From contig DATKZY010000252.1 in the NCBI GenBank assembly GCA_035527715.1, positions 1 to 61,005 of the forward strand: DNA of 61,005 bases. The letters are read 5' to 3'. The notes under the pieces are model-generated. The model saw only the letters and a list, made by a program, of their open reading frames with translations. It was not told the origin of the DNA and searched no databases. Positions within the stretch are counted from its first letter, which is position 1. Each line of letters opens with the position of its first letter. The position numbers and the translations under genes are program-made. Source of the stretch: DSUN01 sp035527715. Its GTDB lineage: Bacteria; Planctomycetota; PUPC01; DSUN01. Shown one piece after another: positions 6,559 to 14,718 of the stretch.

Positions 6559-8523
6559 ATGCGTAGACCGTTCTCCTGGCTCCTTGCCCTCGGGTGCGTC
6601 GGCCTGCTCCTGGTCGGCTGCGGCGGCGGGGGCGCGCGCGACATCGAGAAGCTGCTGGCCGACCTCATGGGCTCCTCGGCCCGCGCGCGCTCGCGCGCCG
6701 AGCGCGTGCTCGCCGAGCACGGGCGCTCGGTCGTCAAGCCCCTCAGCAGCATCGTGACGCTCAAGGACATCGAGAAGACCGTCAACGACTACGGCCTCCG
6801 GAAGGACCCCAAGGAACTGCGCATCCCCGCGGCGCGGGCGCTCGGCGTCATCGCGGCCAAGGCATCGCTCGCGCGCTCCGAGGCCGAGACCGCCTCGGCC
6901 CCGCTGCTGGAGGTTCTCAAAGGCAAGGACCGCGCGCTGCGCGTCGAGGCCGCGAGGGCCCTGGGCTTCTTCACCCAGCTCTCCGCCCCCGCGAACGACC
7001 TGATCCTGACGTTCCGCGAGGACGACGCGGAGCTCGTGGCCGCCGCCACCGAGGCGCTGGCCCGCAACGCCCTGCGCTCCGTGTACTTCCTCGCCCCGCC
7101 GCAGGAGCCGCCCGTGGCCGCCGCCGAGAAGGACTGGACGCGCCTCCTCGAACGCATCCTGAGCACGGACGACGATATCCGCCTCGACACGGTGCGCGAG
7201 CTGGCGGCGCTGACGGACCCCGAGGCCCCGTCGTTCAACCCGGCCGCCGCCCCGCTCCTTCTCGAGCGCGTGGCGCAGGACAAGAGCCGCGACGTCCGCT
7301 ACACCGCCCTGTGCTACTGCCTCCAGGCCCTCCAGCGCGGCAAGCCGGAAGGCTTCGCCGAGAAGCTCCACGCGCAGCTCCCGGCCTCGTTCGCCAAGGA
7401 CGACGACAGCCGCGTCGCGTTCCTCGCCGCCCGGAGCACGCCCGAGCCCAAGCCCGAACGGGTCGGCACGTTTCTCGCCCGCATCGAGGCCGCCACGCGG
7501 AAGGCCGAGGAGCGCCTCTTTGCCGACGCGAAGAACACGAGCGCCGACGCCGGCTCGCGCTCCGACGCCATTGACGCCCTGGTGCTCCTGCCCGGCACGC
7601 ATCGCGACGAGGAGCTGGCCAGGCTCCTCGACCCCGCCGTCAGCGGCGCCCGCATCCGCCGCTCGGCCGCCAGCGTCCTCGCCACATCCGAGTCGGAGGC
7701 GGCGGTCAAGGCACTCACCCTGGCGATGGGCGATGGCGACAGCGTGGTGAAACTCGTCGCCGCACAGGCCCTCGGCCGTAAGGGCGACCTCGATGCCGTG
7801 AGATACCTCGTGGACCTCCTCGGCGACGACGAGGCGAGCATCCGGGCCGACGCCGCAGGCGGCATCGGCATCCTGGGCGCCAACGCGGTCCCCGCCCTCG
7901 TCAAGCACCTCCGCGACTCCCTCGGGCGCCTCGAGCGCAAGGAGCCGCGGCACAACGAGAAGCACACGGCGTGGGGCATCGTCACGGGGCTGGGCCGCAT
8001 CGCCGAGCAGATCGGCGCCCAGGCAGCCCCAGCCCTCACCGTGCTGCTGGAAGCCGCCGAGTGTCACGACGAGGACGTCCGCCGCGTGGCCGCCATCGCC
8101 CTCGGCTACTTCCCCGGCGAGGCGAGCATCGCCGCCCTCGCCAGACGGCTCAAGGACCCCGACGAAAGCGTCCAGTGGTACGCACTCGTGGCCCTCGAGC
8201 GGCACGGCACGGCGGCGGTCCCCGCCCTGCTCGGCGCGCTGGGCGACGAGGCGACCTCGGCGCTCGTGGCGGGCGCCCTCGGCCGCGTCGGCGACGCGGA
8301 ATGCCTCAAGCCGCTCCTCGACCGTCTGAGCGCCGCGACGGAAGCGGCGAAGGCCGAGATCGTGTGGAGCATTGGCGAGCTGCTGCTGCGCTTCCCCGCG
8401 TCGCCGCACGAGGCCGCCGCGCGCGGCGCCCTCGAGGCCGCCAGCCGCCTGGCCGACGGCGCCTCGGAGGTCGCCCGCGCCGCCCGCCACGCTCTCGCCA
8501 AGGTCCGCCCGAAGCCCGAATAG
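6559..8523 (+). CDS. HEAT-repeat lipoprotein
   Basis: A 654-residue secreted lipoprotein: signal peptide with lipobox LVGC at residues 17-20 followed by a Gly run. The rest is a solenoid of HEAT/PBS-lyase-type helical repeats, each with the pattern of Ala-rich helix, conserved Asp and Arg, for example VVKLVAAQALGRKGD, IRADAAGGIGILG and VRRVAAIALGYFPGE. Such solenoids are protein-protein interaction scaffolds at the envelope. ATG 6559 is chosen over upstream in-frame starts because it directly precedes the signal peptide and follows a good promoter. Single-gene unit; binding partner unknown. Confidence 0.85.
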   Translation: MRRPFSWLLALGCVGLLLVGCGGGGARDIEKLLADLMGSSARARSRAERVLAEHGRSVVKPLSSIVTLKDIEKTVNDYGLRKDPKELRIPAARALGVIAAKASLARSEAETASAPLLEVLKGKDRALRVEAARALGFFTQLSAPANDLILTFREDDAELVAAATEALARNALRSVYFLAPPQEPPVAAAEKDWTRLLERILSTDDDIRLDTVRELAALTDPEAPSFNPAAAPLLLERVAQDKSRDVRYTALCYCLQALQRGKPEGFAEKLHAQLPASFAKDDDSRVAFLAARSTPEPKPERVGTFLARIEAATRKAEERLFADAKNTSADAGSRSDAIDALVLLPGTHRDEELARLLDPAVSGARIRRSAASVLATSESEAAVKALTLAMGDGDSVVKLVAAQALGRKGDLDAVRYLVDLLGDDEASIRADAAGGIGILGANAVPALVKHLRDSLGRLERKEPRHNEKHTAWGIVTGLGRIAEQIGAQAAPALTVLLEAAECHDEDVRRVAAIALGYFPGEASIAALARRLKDPDESVQWYALVALERHGTAAVPALLGALGDEATSALVAGALGRVGDAECLKPLLDRLSAATEAAKAEIVWSIGELLLRFPASPHEAAARGALEAASRLADGASEVARAARHALAKVRPKPE

Positions 8524-8546
8524 CGATCCCCTCCCCGTCACTGTAG

Positions 8547-8569
8547 CACGGCCGGCTCACCCAGCCGTG
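8547..8569 (+). terminator. hairpin after HEAT lipoprotein gene
   Basis: CACGGC (8547-8552) pairs with GCCGTG (8564-8569) 24 nt after the stop codon. No T-run follows, so it may be a palindromic repeat rather than a terminator. Confidence 0.4.
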
Positions 8570-8672
8570 TCTGCTCCCCGCTCCGAGGCTCAACCTGTGG
8601 TGCATCATGGGTTCTGAAGCCCAATCTATAGTCATAAGGCCAGAAATGCCCGAAGTTTTCGCAAAAAAGGAC

Positions 8673-8700
8673 TTGACACGGGTGGGGGACCCGCTACACT
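8673..8700 (+). promoter_or_regulatory. mraZ promoter
   Basis: TTGACA (8673-8678), 16-bp spacer, TACACT (8695-8700). The GTG start of mraZ is only 12 nt downstream of the -10, so the message is leaderless or nearly so. I do not see the direct GTGG repeats typical of MraZ operators, apart from GTGGGGGA and GTGGGGAA flanking the -10. Confidence 0.65.
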
Positions 8701-8712
8701 ATCAGGGGCAAA

Positions 8713-9186
8713 GTGGGGAAGAGCGGGGAAGATTGGAGCAAGCCCGCGGTGTTCCTCGGCGAATACACCCACGCCCTTGACAAGGAGTTTCGCGTCGCGC
8801 TCCCCGCCCGGCTGCGCGAGGCCGCGGGCAAGGCACTCGCCGCCGGCCTGTGCCTCACCTGCGGCGCCGAGCCGTGCATCGTGGCCTACACCCACGAGCG
8901 GCTCGAGCACCTCCTGTCGGCGCTCGACGCCGACGCCTCGCTGGGCAAGACGGCGGTGCGCGACTTCAAGCGCGCCTTTGGCGCCACCGCTGCCGTCGTG
9001 GCGCCCGACAGCCAGGGGCGCATTCGCATTCCCGAGCCTCTCCGGGCCTACGCCGGCATCAGCAGAGAGGTGACCATCGTCGGGGTCGTGAACGCGATCG
9101 AGCTCTGGAGCACCCCCGTGTACCAGGGCCTTGCCCCGGCCCGGCGTGCGGCCTACGAACGGCTGGCTCCCCGCGTGTTCGGCTGA
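8713..9186 (+). CDS. mraZ: MraZ transcriptional regulator
   Basis: A 157-residue MraZ. Two AbrB/SpoVT-type swapped-hairpin halves are visible: HALDKEFRVALPARLRE near residue 22 and PDSQGRIRIPEPLRAYAGI near residue 98, the second carrying the family DxxGRxxIP motif. In other bacteria MraZ is the first gene of the division and cell-wall cluster and represses it. Start is GTG, close behind the promoter. What follows is not rsmH but an FtsL-like and an FtsB-like gene, so the normal cluster is missing. Identification is firm; its regulon here is open. Confidence 0.9.
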   Translation: MGKSGEDWSKPAVFLGEYTHALDKEFRVALPARLREAAGKALAAGLCLTCGAEPCIVAYTHERLEHLLSALDADASLGKTAVRDFKRAFGATAAVVAPDSQGRIRIPEPLRAYAGISREVTIVGVVNAIELWSTPVYQGLAPARRAAYERLAPRVFG

Positions 9187-9209
9187 TCCCCGTCAAGGAG
9201 GCTGGCCTC

Positions 9210-9539
9210 TTGGCGCGCCTCATCGTCTTCATCACCATCGTCGCCGCGGGCGTCGCCGCCGCCCTGTTCCTGGTCTCCGAGCGGTCCGCCGTCACGAGCG
9301 TGGGCTACCGGGTGGCCCGGCTCGAGGGCGAGCGCCGCAAGCTCATCGAGGGCAACCGCAAGCTCGAGGCGCAAATCGCCGTCGCCAGGACCCCCGGCGC
9401 CATTGCGGCGAAGGTCAAGGGCCTCCAACTCGACCTCGTGCCCCCCGACGAGTCGCTCGACCGGCAGCTCGCGAGGGAAAAGGAAGACGAGAAGGCCAGC
9501 CCCGGCAACCCCGCCTCCCGCACCAGGAAGGGGCGGTGA
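9210..9539 (+). CDS. FtsL-like division protein
   Basis: A 109-residue bitopic membrane protein: one N-terminal membrane helix (LIVFITIVAAGVAAALFLV) and then a heptad-rich coiled coil (VARLEGERRKLIEGNRKLEA), the layout of FtsL. Start is TTG at 9210, chosen for the AAGGAG ribosome site 9 nt upstream (9195-9200) and because the membrane helix starts there. Position directly after mraZ and before an FtsB-like gene supports the assignment; sequence similarity in FtsL is always low. Expected role: periplasmic coiled coil linking divisome and septal peptidoglycan synthesis. Confidence 0.7.
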   Translation: MARLIVFITIVAAGVAAALFLVSERSAVTSVGYRVARLEGERRKLIEGNRKLEAQIAVARTPGAIAAKVKGLQLDLVPPDESLDRQLAREKEDEKASPGNPASRTRKGR

Positions 9540-9565
9540 GGCCCGAACCTGTGGACAGGTGAGCC

Positions 9566-10276
9566 GTGAGTGTGCGTGAGACGATCCTGATGACGTGCCT
9601 CGTGGCCCTCGGCGCGGTGAACTTCCGCGAGCAGAGCGCCGCGAACCGCAGGCAAGTCGCCGGCCTCCTGCGCCGCGAGCAGTGCCTGGCCCGCGAAACC
9701 CTCGCCCTGCGGCACAGGGCGCGAGCCCTGCGCCTCGAGGCCGACGCCCTGGCGCGCGACCGCTACTTCGTCGAGCGCGTGGCCCGCGCCGATCTCGGCT
9801 GGCGGCCCGGCTCGCTGCGTGAGCCGGGGCTGGGCCCGCCCGGGCTCCTGCAGCCCCTCGAGCCGCCCTCCGCCCTCGCGCAGACCCCGCGGAGCCTGCC
9901 GCCCGTGTTTCCCGCGCCGCCTCCGCCCCCCGCGCCCTCGCCCGTTGCCCCCGTTCCCCAGCCGCCGCGAGCCGACCCCGCGCTGGTGCACCAGGCCCTC
10001 GCCTCGCTCGGCTACGAGTCCGTCGGGCATTTCCAGACCAAGATGATGCGCGGGCGAACCGACGGCCAGCCCGACGCGGCCACGCTCACCCGCGCCCAGC
10101 AGTTGGCCGAGCTGTTGCGCCGGCTCGGCTACGACTCGGTCAAGACGTTTCAGCGGCGCAACCGGCTCGCGCCCGACGGCATCATGGGCCGCCGCACCGA
10201 GCAACGGGCGCTCGACCTCTTGCACCGCCGCACGCCCCGCCGCTCCGGCAGCTACCTGGCCGCCAACGGCAGATAG
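9566..10276 (+). CDS. FtsB/DivIC-like protein with peptidoglycan-binding repeats
   Basis: A 236-residue protein with GTG start. Residues 1-90 hold a hydrophobic N-terminus, a coiled coil and the FtsB/DivIC end motif (ADALARDRYFVERVARADLG, compare the usual DxxYIExxAREELG). A Pro-rich linker (about 105-140) leads to two peptidoglycan-binding-like repeats, LGYESVGHFQTKMMRGRTDG and LGYDSVKTFQRRNRLAPDG followed by IMGRRTEQRALD. The fusion would tether a septum-formation coiled coil directly to the wall. Classical FtsB and DivIC have no such C-terminal domain. It follows the FtsL-like gene by 26 nt. Confidence 0.7.
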   Translation: MSVRETILMTCLVALGAVNFREQSAANRRQVAGLLRREQCLARETLALRHRARALRLEADALARDRYFVERVARADLGWRPGSLREPGLGPPGLLQPLEPPSALAQTPRSLPPVFPAPPPPPAPSPVAPVPQPPRADPALVHQALASLGYESVGHFQTKMMRGRTDGQPDAATLTRAQQLAELLRRLGYDSVKTFQRRNRLAPDGIMGRRTEQRALDLLHRRTPRRSGSYLAANGR

Positions 10277-10306
10277 CGGCGCGGGCGCCGCGCAGGCAAC
10301 CGCCTT

Positions 10307-10409
10307 GGTTGGTGAGGGGGGAAGACCTCCGGGGAGCCCGAAAGCCCGAGCTTCCCACGAGCGTGTTCACTGCTCTCAGGTATTGTGCACGCTTCCCCCC
10401 CCACCAACC
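10307..10409. repeat. inverted repeat between FtsB-like gene and nucleotidyltransferase
   Basis: GGTTGGTGAGGGGGGAAG (10307-10324) pairs with CTTCCCCCCCCACCAACC (10392-10409) with one mismatch. A second hairpin, GGGAGCCCTCCTTCG...CGAAGGGCTTCCTCCC, follows near 10443-10476; a similar hairpin occurs near 15914-15950. Confidence 0.6.
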
Positions 10410-10516
10410 TCATTTGAGCCGCGAGACGGAAGAAGACGGGGAGGGAGCCCTCCTTCGCACGAAGGGCTTCCTCCCCCGATCCCCCTTCCCGGTTCCTGTT
10501 CCTCCTGGGGCCTTGT

Positions 10517-11533
10517 ATGAAGGCGGTTCTCCTCGCGGCCGGCAGGGGCACGCGGATGCAGGGCCTGTGCGACGCCTTGCCCAAGCCCCTCCTGCCCATC
10601 GCCAACCGGCCCGCACTCGTCCACACCATCGGCCAGTTCGAGGCCGCGGGCGTCACCGACCTCCTGCTCGTCATCGGCCACCAGGCCCAACAGGTGCGCG
10701 ACGCCCTCGGCGAGCGCTGCGGCGGCGTGACGCTCGCCTACGTCGTCCAGACCGACCCCAAGGGCACGGGCCAGGCCACCGCCCTCGCCGAGGACTTCGC
10801 CGGCGGCCAGCCCTTCCTGATGATGTTTGGCGATATCGTCACCTCCCGCCAGCACGCCGCCGACATCGTGCGCATCTACGCCGAGGAGAAGCCCGACGCC
10901 GTCCTCGCCGTCCGCTACTTCCGCGACCCCGCCTCGGGCGGAGCCGTCTACGTCCACGACCGCTGCGTCGCCCGCATCGTCGAGAAGCCCAGGCAGGGCG
11001 AAACGACCACCCACTACATCAACGCCGGCATCTTCGTCTTCCCTCCTGCCATCTTCGGCCGCCTGCGGCGCGTCGGCCTCTCGCCCCGCGGCGAGTACGA
11101 GCTCACCGACGCCATTCGCATGCTCCTCGACGAGGGCCGCCGCGTCCGCGCCTACGACCTCCCCGGCTTCTGGGTCAACCTCACCGACCCCGCCACCTAC
11201 CTCGAGGCCCAGCGCGAGCTCCTCGCCGAGCTGGCCCCCCCGCCGCCCGGCGTGCCGGCCGGCGTGACGATCGCGCCGCCCGTCGTCGTCGGCGCCCGCT
11301 GCTCCATCGCCCCGTGCCGCCTCGGCCCCGACGTCAGCATCGGCGACGGCTGCACCCTCGGCGCCGGAGCCGAGGTCCGCAATGCGGTGGTCATGGACGG
11401 TGCGACGATCGGCCCCGGCGCCCTCGTTGCGAACGCCCTCGTTGGCCTCGGCGCCACTCTCGCCCCAGGCGCCCGCCTCGCCGGCGAGGCGGCCGGCACG
11501 CCGGCAGTCCTCACCCACGCCGCCGAAGCCTGA
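10517..11533 (+). CDS. sugar-1-phosphate nucleotidyltransferase with left-handed beta-helix
   Basis: A 338-residue two-domain enzyme. The N-terminal domain (1-240) has the nucleotidyltransferase signature LAAGRGTRM...LPKPLLPIANRP and the metal-binding Asp in MMFGDIV. The C-terminal domain (about 245-330) is a hexapeptide beta-helix (GVTIAPPVVVGARCSIAP, VSIGDGCTLGAGAEV). This is the build of GlmU-like and archaeal GalN/GlcN-1-P uridylyltransferases, and of glucose-1-P thymidylyltransferases with added helix. It makes NDP-sugars for envelope polysaccharide or peptidoglycan precursors, which fits its place behind the division genes. The exact sugar is unknown. Confidence 0.85.
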   Translation: MKAVLLAAGRGTRMQGLCDALPKPLLPIANRPALVHTIGQFEAAGVTDLLLVIGHQAQQVRDALGERCGGVTLAYVVQTDPKGTGQATALAEDFAGGQPFLMMFGDIVTSRQHAADIVRIYAEEKPDAVLAVRYFRDPASGGAVYVHDRCVARIVEKPRQGETTTHYINAGIFVFPPAIFGRLRRVGLSPRGEYELTDAIRMLLDEGRRVRAYDLPGFWVNLTDPATYLEAQRELLAELAPPPPGVPAGVTIAPPVVVGARCSIAPCRLGPDVSIGDGCTLGAGAEVRNAVVMDGATIGPGALVANALVGLGATLAPGARLAGEAAGTPAVLTHAAEA

Positions 11534-11560
11534 CCACCTGCGCAACGGGGCGAGTGGTCA
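11531..11560. terminator. hairpin spanning both stop codons of a convergent pair
   Basis: TGACCAC (11531-11537) and GTGGTCA (11554-11560) are a perfect 7-bp inverted repeat. Each arm contains the TGA stop of one of the two convergent genes. It could act as a small bidirectional terminator, though no U-tract is visible. Confidence 0.35.
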
Positions 11561-12160
11561 GAATTGGCCAGAGGAGTCAGGGCTCTTGATCCCGGCCTGG
11601 ATGAGCATGACGTTGTTGGGCGACTCGGCGGATTCCCAGTAGAGGTTGTACTCGCGGGTCTCGCCCGTCGGGGCGTGCCCCGCGGCGGTGAGGGCCTCGA
11701 AGAGCTTGCGATACGCCTCGCCGGTCTTGGCGGCCGGGCCGGAGAAGAGCACGGTCGCACAGCGGAAGTCGGCGAGCTTCTTCACCTTGAAGCCTGCCAC
11801 GGGCTTCGTGTCGTCGGCCACCAGGAAGCCGATGCAGAGCTGGAACGGGGTGTCGGGCTCGCCTGTGGCGCCCACAGCCACCGAGGTCAGCGGCCCGGTG
11901 ATGCGTGCGCGGCCCCCCTCGGCCACCTCGACGATCGCGGGCACGACCTCGGCGAAGGCCTGGCCCACCTTGGCGATCGTCGTCTCCCGTTCCGCGTACA
12001 GATACGTGCGCCCCGGGAGACGCTGCACCCGCATCTCGCCGACGACGAACTCCGGCTTCGCCTCCGGCGCCTTCTTCGGCTCCTCCGCCGCGAGACACAT
12101 TGCCATCGAGGCCAGTGCGGCCAGGCCCACACCAAACACGCCACCAAGCCATTGAGCCAT
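11558..12160 (-). CDS. secreted GyrI-like effector-binding-domain protein
   Basis: A 200-residue protein with a cleavable signal peptide (ends AMCLAAEEP). The mature part resembles the GyrI/AraC effector-binding (SOUL-like) fold, with the paired halves FVVGEMRVQRLPGRTYLY and VAGFKVKKLADFRCATVLFSGP and the C-terminal YWESAESPNNVMLIQAGI. The fold binds small hydrophobic molecules. Start at MAQWLGG is chosen because AAGGA lies 7 nt upstream and the signal peptide begins there. Exported single-domain forms are common in planctomycetes; ligand unknown. Confidence 0.65.
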   Translation of the reverse strand: MAQWLGGVFGVGLAALASMAMCLAAEEPKKAPEAKPEFVVGEMRVQRLPGRTYLYAERETTIAKVGQAFAEVVPAIVEVAEGGRARITGPLTSVAVGATGEPDTPFQLCIGFLVADDTKPVAGFKVKKLADFRCATVLFSGPAAKTGEAYRKLFEALTAAGHAPTGETREYNLYWESAESPNNVMLIQAGIKSPDSSGQF

Positions 12161-12270
12161 GCGAGCATCCTTTCTTCTCGTCAGTTGGCCTGCTTGCCCT
12201 TGCTCCTGAAGCCTGAAAGGCTGACATGGCAAAGCCCTGATCTTCGCCCACATCTCCGCGGATGGGCGCT

Positions 12271-12560
12271 CCCAGCCCCGTCAGGGGCGTCAGAAGGTAG
12301 CCACGGGCGTAAGCCCGTGGACTAGGCGGCCCACGGTCCAGCCCCCGCAGGGGGCGGTAGAACGCCGGTGGCCAACGCTTCTGCCGCCCCCTGCGGGGGC
12401 TGGACCTCGTACCCGCCCGAACCCACGGCTTACGCCGTGGGCTACCGCCTGCCGCCCGCCGTCGGCGGGCTGCGGAGCCCGAGAGGTGGGCAAAGCCCAG
12501 GGCAACGCCCTGGGTCTCGCGTCGCCAACCAGGTGAAGCCCTGTGAGGGCGGCATAGGCG
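12271..12560. repeat. cluster of palindromic intergenic repeats
   Basis: Fills most of the 412-bp gap before the next gene. Hairpins include CCACGGGCGTAAGCCCGTGG, its relative CCCACGGCTTACGCCGTGGG, a long inverted pair CCAGCCCCCGCAGGGGGCGG / CCGCCCCCTGCGGGGGCTGG, and GCCCAGGGCAACGCCCTGGG. No coding sequence found here. Confidence 0.7.
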
Positions 12561-12572
12561 GGGATGTCGTCG

Positions 12573-13628
12573 TTACACGCCATCCAGGAAGCCCCACCCC
12601 CCGGCCGCGTGATAGCGGGCCGTGATGTCGCTCGGCCGCATCCAGACCACGCGCTCGCCCAGATGCTTCTTGATCCGCGCGATCACCGTCACGAACGCCT
12701 TCCAGCCCACCCCCTTCGCGGGGTTCAGCCCCTGCCAGTGGGCGTACCAGATGCAGTACGGCGCCCCGGCCTGCACGTGGCGGACGATGATCCCCGCCTT
12801 CCCGTCCACCGTGGTGTAGTAGTCGGGGTCCACCCGCTTCGGGTCGTTCTCCCAGATGCCGAAGAAGTCCCTCGCGTTCGGCATCAAATCGTAGACGCCG
12901 CACTCGCCGTCGCTCGCCTTCCGGTGGATGCCGAAGTCGGTCTCGCTCGAGCCGAAGAAGCAGGGCAGGGTCCGCCCGCGAAACTTCCCCTTCTTCGCCA
13001 GACTCAGCAACGCATTCCACATGGCGGGGTTAGGCTCCTTGTGGCCGCTCGCGCGCAGCTCGGCGTACCGCTTCGTGCAGGCCTCGCAGCCGCAGCCCGG
13101 CCAGGTGAGGCCCGTGAACTTCACCCCCGCGCGCTCCCCCTCGGCGAGGATGCTCGCGAAGTAGCGCTCGTACTCTTCGGCCGCGACGCCCGGCTCGTGC
13201 AGCCACAGGCCCTCGTGGATGGCGCCCTCCTTCGGGCGGTTCGCCTCGAAGTCGAACTGCGCCCCGTGCGTCATGATCTCCATGTGCGCATCAATCCCGC
13301 ACGACAGTGCCCGCGCGGCCTGTTTGAGGTACGCCTGCTCCTCCTCGTTCGGCTTTCGGGCCATGCAGTGCCCGCCCCCGCCGAGGATCAGGCTCGACTC
13401 CCCCGCAATCTTCTGCTCCGCGCAGAAATCGAGAAACGTCTCAAACGCCTTCGCCCCTGCGGTGTAGGGGCCTGTATCGTCGCAATAGAACGACAGAACC
13501 GTCTTTCGCTTCTTCGCCATTTCCGCACCCCTTGCCCAACGCGGCTGCCCCACCGCCGCACCCGCCGTTGCGACCGCGGCCACGCCCAGGAACCTACGGC
13601 GAGTGATCTGCCCTCGTGCGGGCATCAT
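12573..13628 (-). CDS. Tat-exported protein, possible polysaccharide-deacetylase-like fold
   Basis: A 351-residue protein with a twin-arginine signal (TRRRFLGVAAVATAGAAVG). The mature part opens with VLSFYCDDTGPYTAGA, a strand ending in two acidic residues like the metal-binding start of NodB/DUF2334-type deacetylases, and contains HMEIMTHG and a Cys cluster GCGCEACTKRY. I cannot place it confidently in a family. Its ATG overlaps the stop of the upstream ParE-like toxin gene (ATGA), so it appears translationally coupled to the toxin-antitoxin unit. Confidence 0.6.
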   Translation of the reverse strand: MMPARGQITRRRFLGVAAVATAGAAVGQPRWARGAEMAKKRKTVLSFYCDDTGPYTAGAKAFETFLDFCAEQKIAGESSLILGGGGHCMARKPNEEEQAYLKQAARALSCGIDAHMEIMTHGAQFDFEANRPKEGAIHEGLWLHEPGVAAEEYERYFASILAEGERAGVKFTGLTWPGCGCEACTKRYAELRASGHKEPNPAMWNALLSLAKKGKFRGRTLPCFFGSSETDFGIHRKASDGECGVYDLMPNARDFFGIWENDPKRVDPDYYTTVDGKAGIIVRHVQAGAPYCIWYAHWQGLNPAKGVGWKAFVTVIARIKKHLGERVVWMRPSDITARYHAAGGWGFLDGV

Positions 13629-13915
13629 TGGTCATGACCCCACTGGCGTGCGCCGTGGACGATTCCGGTGATCCAGACGTCATCGCCTTCAAGGCGATAC
13701 ATGATCCGGTAGACGCCAACGAGAATCTCGCGGCAGGACGGGTCCCCGATCTCGGGGATCACGCGGCCGGATTGGGGGAAGCGGACCAGCCGATTGGTCG
13801 CCTCGATGAGCCTCGTCGCGAACAGGCTCGCGCGGTCAACTGAGTCGCGCGCGATGTAGCCCGCGATCGAGTCCAGGTCATCCAACGCGGGTGGCGACCA
13901 GATCACCTTACCCAT
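13625..13915 (-). CDS. ParE/RelE-superfamily toxin
   Basis: A 96-residue type II toxin. Typical features are an N-terminal helix pair (ALDDLDSIAGYIARDSVDRA), RLVRFPQSGRVIPEI and the late strand REILVGVYRIMYRLEGDDVWITGIVHG with the RxIY-like core. This matches the ParE branch (plasmid stabilisation family), whose members inhibit gyrase or cut ribosome-bound mRNA. It overlaps the antitoxin gene by 13 nt. Confidence 0.8.
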   Translation of the reverse strand: MGKVIWSPPALDDLDSIAGYIARDSVDRASLFATRLIEATNRLVRFPQSGRVIPEIGDPSCREILVGVYRIMYRLEGDDVWITGIVHGARQWGHDQ

Positions 13916-14085
13916 TTGCGGATTCGCCGCTTGGCCGCTTCGTGGGAGATTCCCTTCCCTGCCCGAATCTCGCGCTCGCCATGCTCGAACTTCGCCCGCA
14001 CGTAAAGCGCGTGGATCACGTCGTCCATGCTCGCGTCATCGGGCAGGGCGTCAACCACCTGCCTCACAGTCTCTTTCACGGCCAC
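13903..14085 (-). CDS. antitoxin of ParE-like toxin
   Basis: A 60-residue acidic-then-basic small protein directly upstream of and overlapping the toxin gene. The segment DDASMDDVIHALYVRAKFEHGEREI is typical of antitoxins annotated as addiction module components paired with RelE/ParE toxins. The basic C-terminus (AAKRRIRKWVR) could contact toxin or DNA. Confidence 0.75.
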   Translation of the reverse strand: MAVKETVRQVVDALPDDASMDDVIHALYVRAKFEHGEREIRAGKGISHEAAKRRIRKWVR

Positions 14086-14111
14086 GTCGCACCTCCTTCC
14101 GCCTGTCCGCT

Positions 14112-14140
14112 ATTGTACGCCCGCTTCGCCCGCTTCGCAA
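14112..14140 (-). promoter_or_regulatory. promoter of ParE-type TA operon
   Basis: Minus strand TTGCGA (14140-14135), 17-bp spacer, TACAAT (14117-14112), 27 nt before the antitoxin ATG. The spacer holds a direct repeat GCGGGCGAA/GCGGGCGTA that could be an autoregulatory operator. Confidence 0.5.
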
Positions 14141-14210
14141 GCGAAGGCGCGCGACCGAAAACGCCGGCCTGAGCCCATGGCCCGGCCGCCAATGGCGCGA
14201 TGCCCCAGTG

Positions 14211-14324
14211 TGTCATGCTGAGCTTGTCGAAGCACCTTTCAGGGGCCTGACGATGGTCCCGGAGTGTGCCCCGATTGCGTCGCGTCGCTCCCTTGAAAGG
14301 TTCCTCGACAGGCTCGGAATGACA
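14211..14324 (-). repeat. MITE-like element, copy B
   Basis: Complete 114-bp copy of the element at 975-1075, in opposite orientation. Terminal inverted repeats of about 31 bp: TGTCATGCTGAGCTTGTCGA... at the left and ...TCGACAGGCTCGGAATGACA at the right. It lies between two toxin-antitoxin operons and carries no gene. Confidence 0.75.
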
Positions 14325-14382
14325 GAGGTGTCGCTCTGCGCAAACAGGCACGCGGTGAGATGCGGGTGCTCCCCCGTGGTCT

Positions 14383-14718
14383 TCAGTAGACCATCGCGTC
14401 CAGCACCGCCAGCACCTCGGCCAGCAGGGAGGCCGGAGCCTTCTCGATGAACCTCGCTCGCCGCGACCCAAAGTCAACTGACTTCACCTGGTCCACCATC
14501 ACGAAGCCGGTCAACGCGCAGTCGCTCGGCACCCGGATGTGAAACGGGATTCGGCGGTCGGTGTTGGTGATCGGGCACACCAGGGCGAGCCCCGTCCTTT
14601 CATTGAACAGGTCGTTGCTCACCACCAGCGCGGGCCTTCGCCCCTTCTGCTCGTGGCCCGACTGCGGGTCGAAGGTCAAGGCGATGAAGTCGCCTTTCCG
14701 GGGCGTGTAGGCGGCCAC
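14383..14718 (-). CDS. mazF: MazF/PemK-family toxin
   Basis: A 111-residue MazF-like endoribonuclease. Landmarks: RKGDFIALTFDPQSGHEQKGRRPALVVS with the family GDI/V-xxxxFxPxxGxEQxxxRPxLV pattern, then LALVCPITNTDRRIPFH and VMVDQVKSVDFGSRRA. The arginine in GRRP and the serine/threonine in CPIT are the usual catalytic positions. Start is GTG directly after the antitoxin stop (TAGGTG). MazF toxins cut mRNA at short sequence motifs. Confidence 0.9.
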   Translation of the reverse strand: MAAYTPRKGDFIALTFDPQSGHEQKGRRPALVVSNDLFNERTGLALVCPITNTDRRIPFHIRVPSDCALTGFVMVDQVKSVDFGSRRARFIEKAPASLLAEVLAVLDAMVY

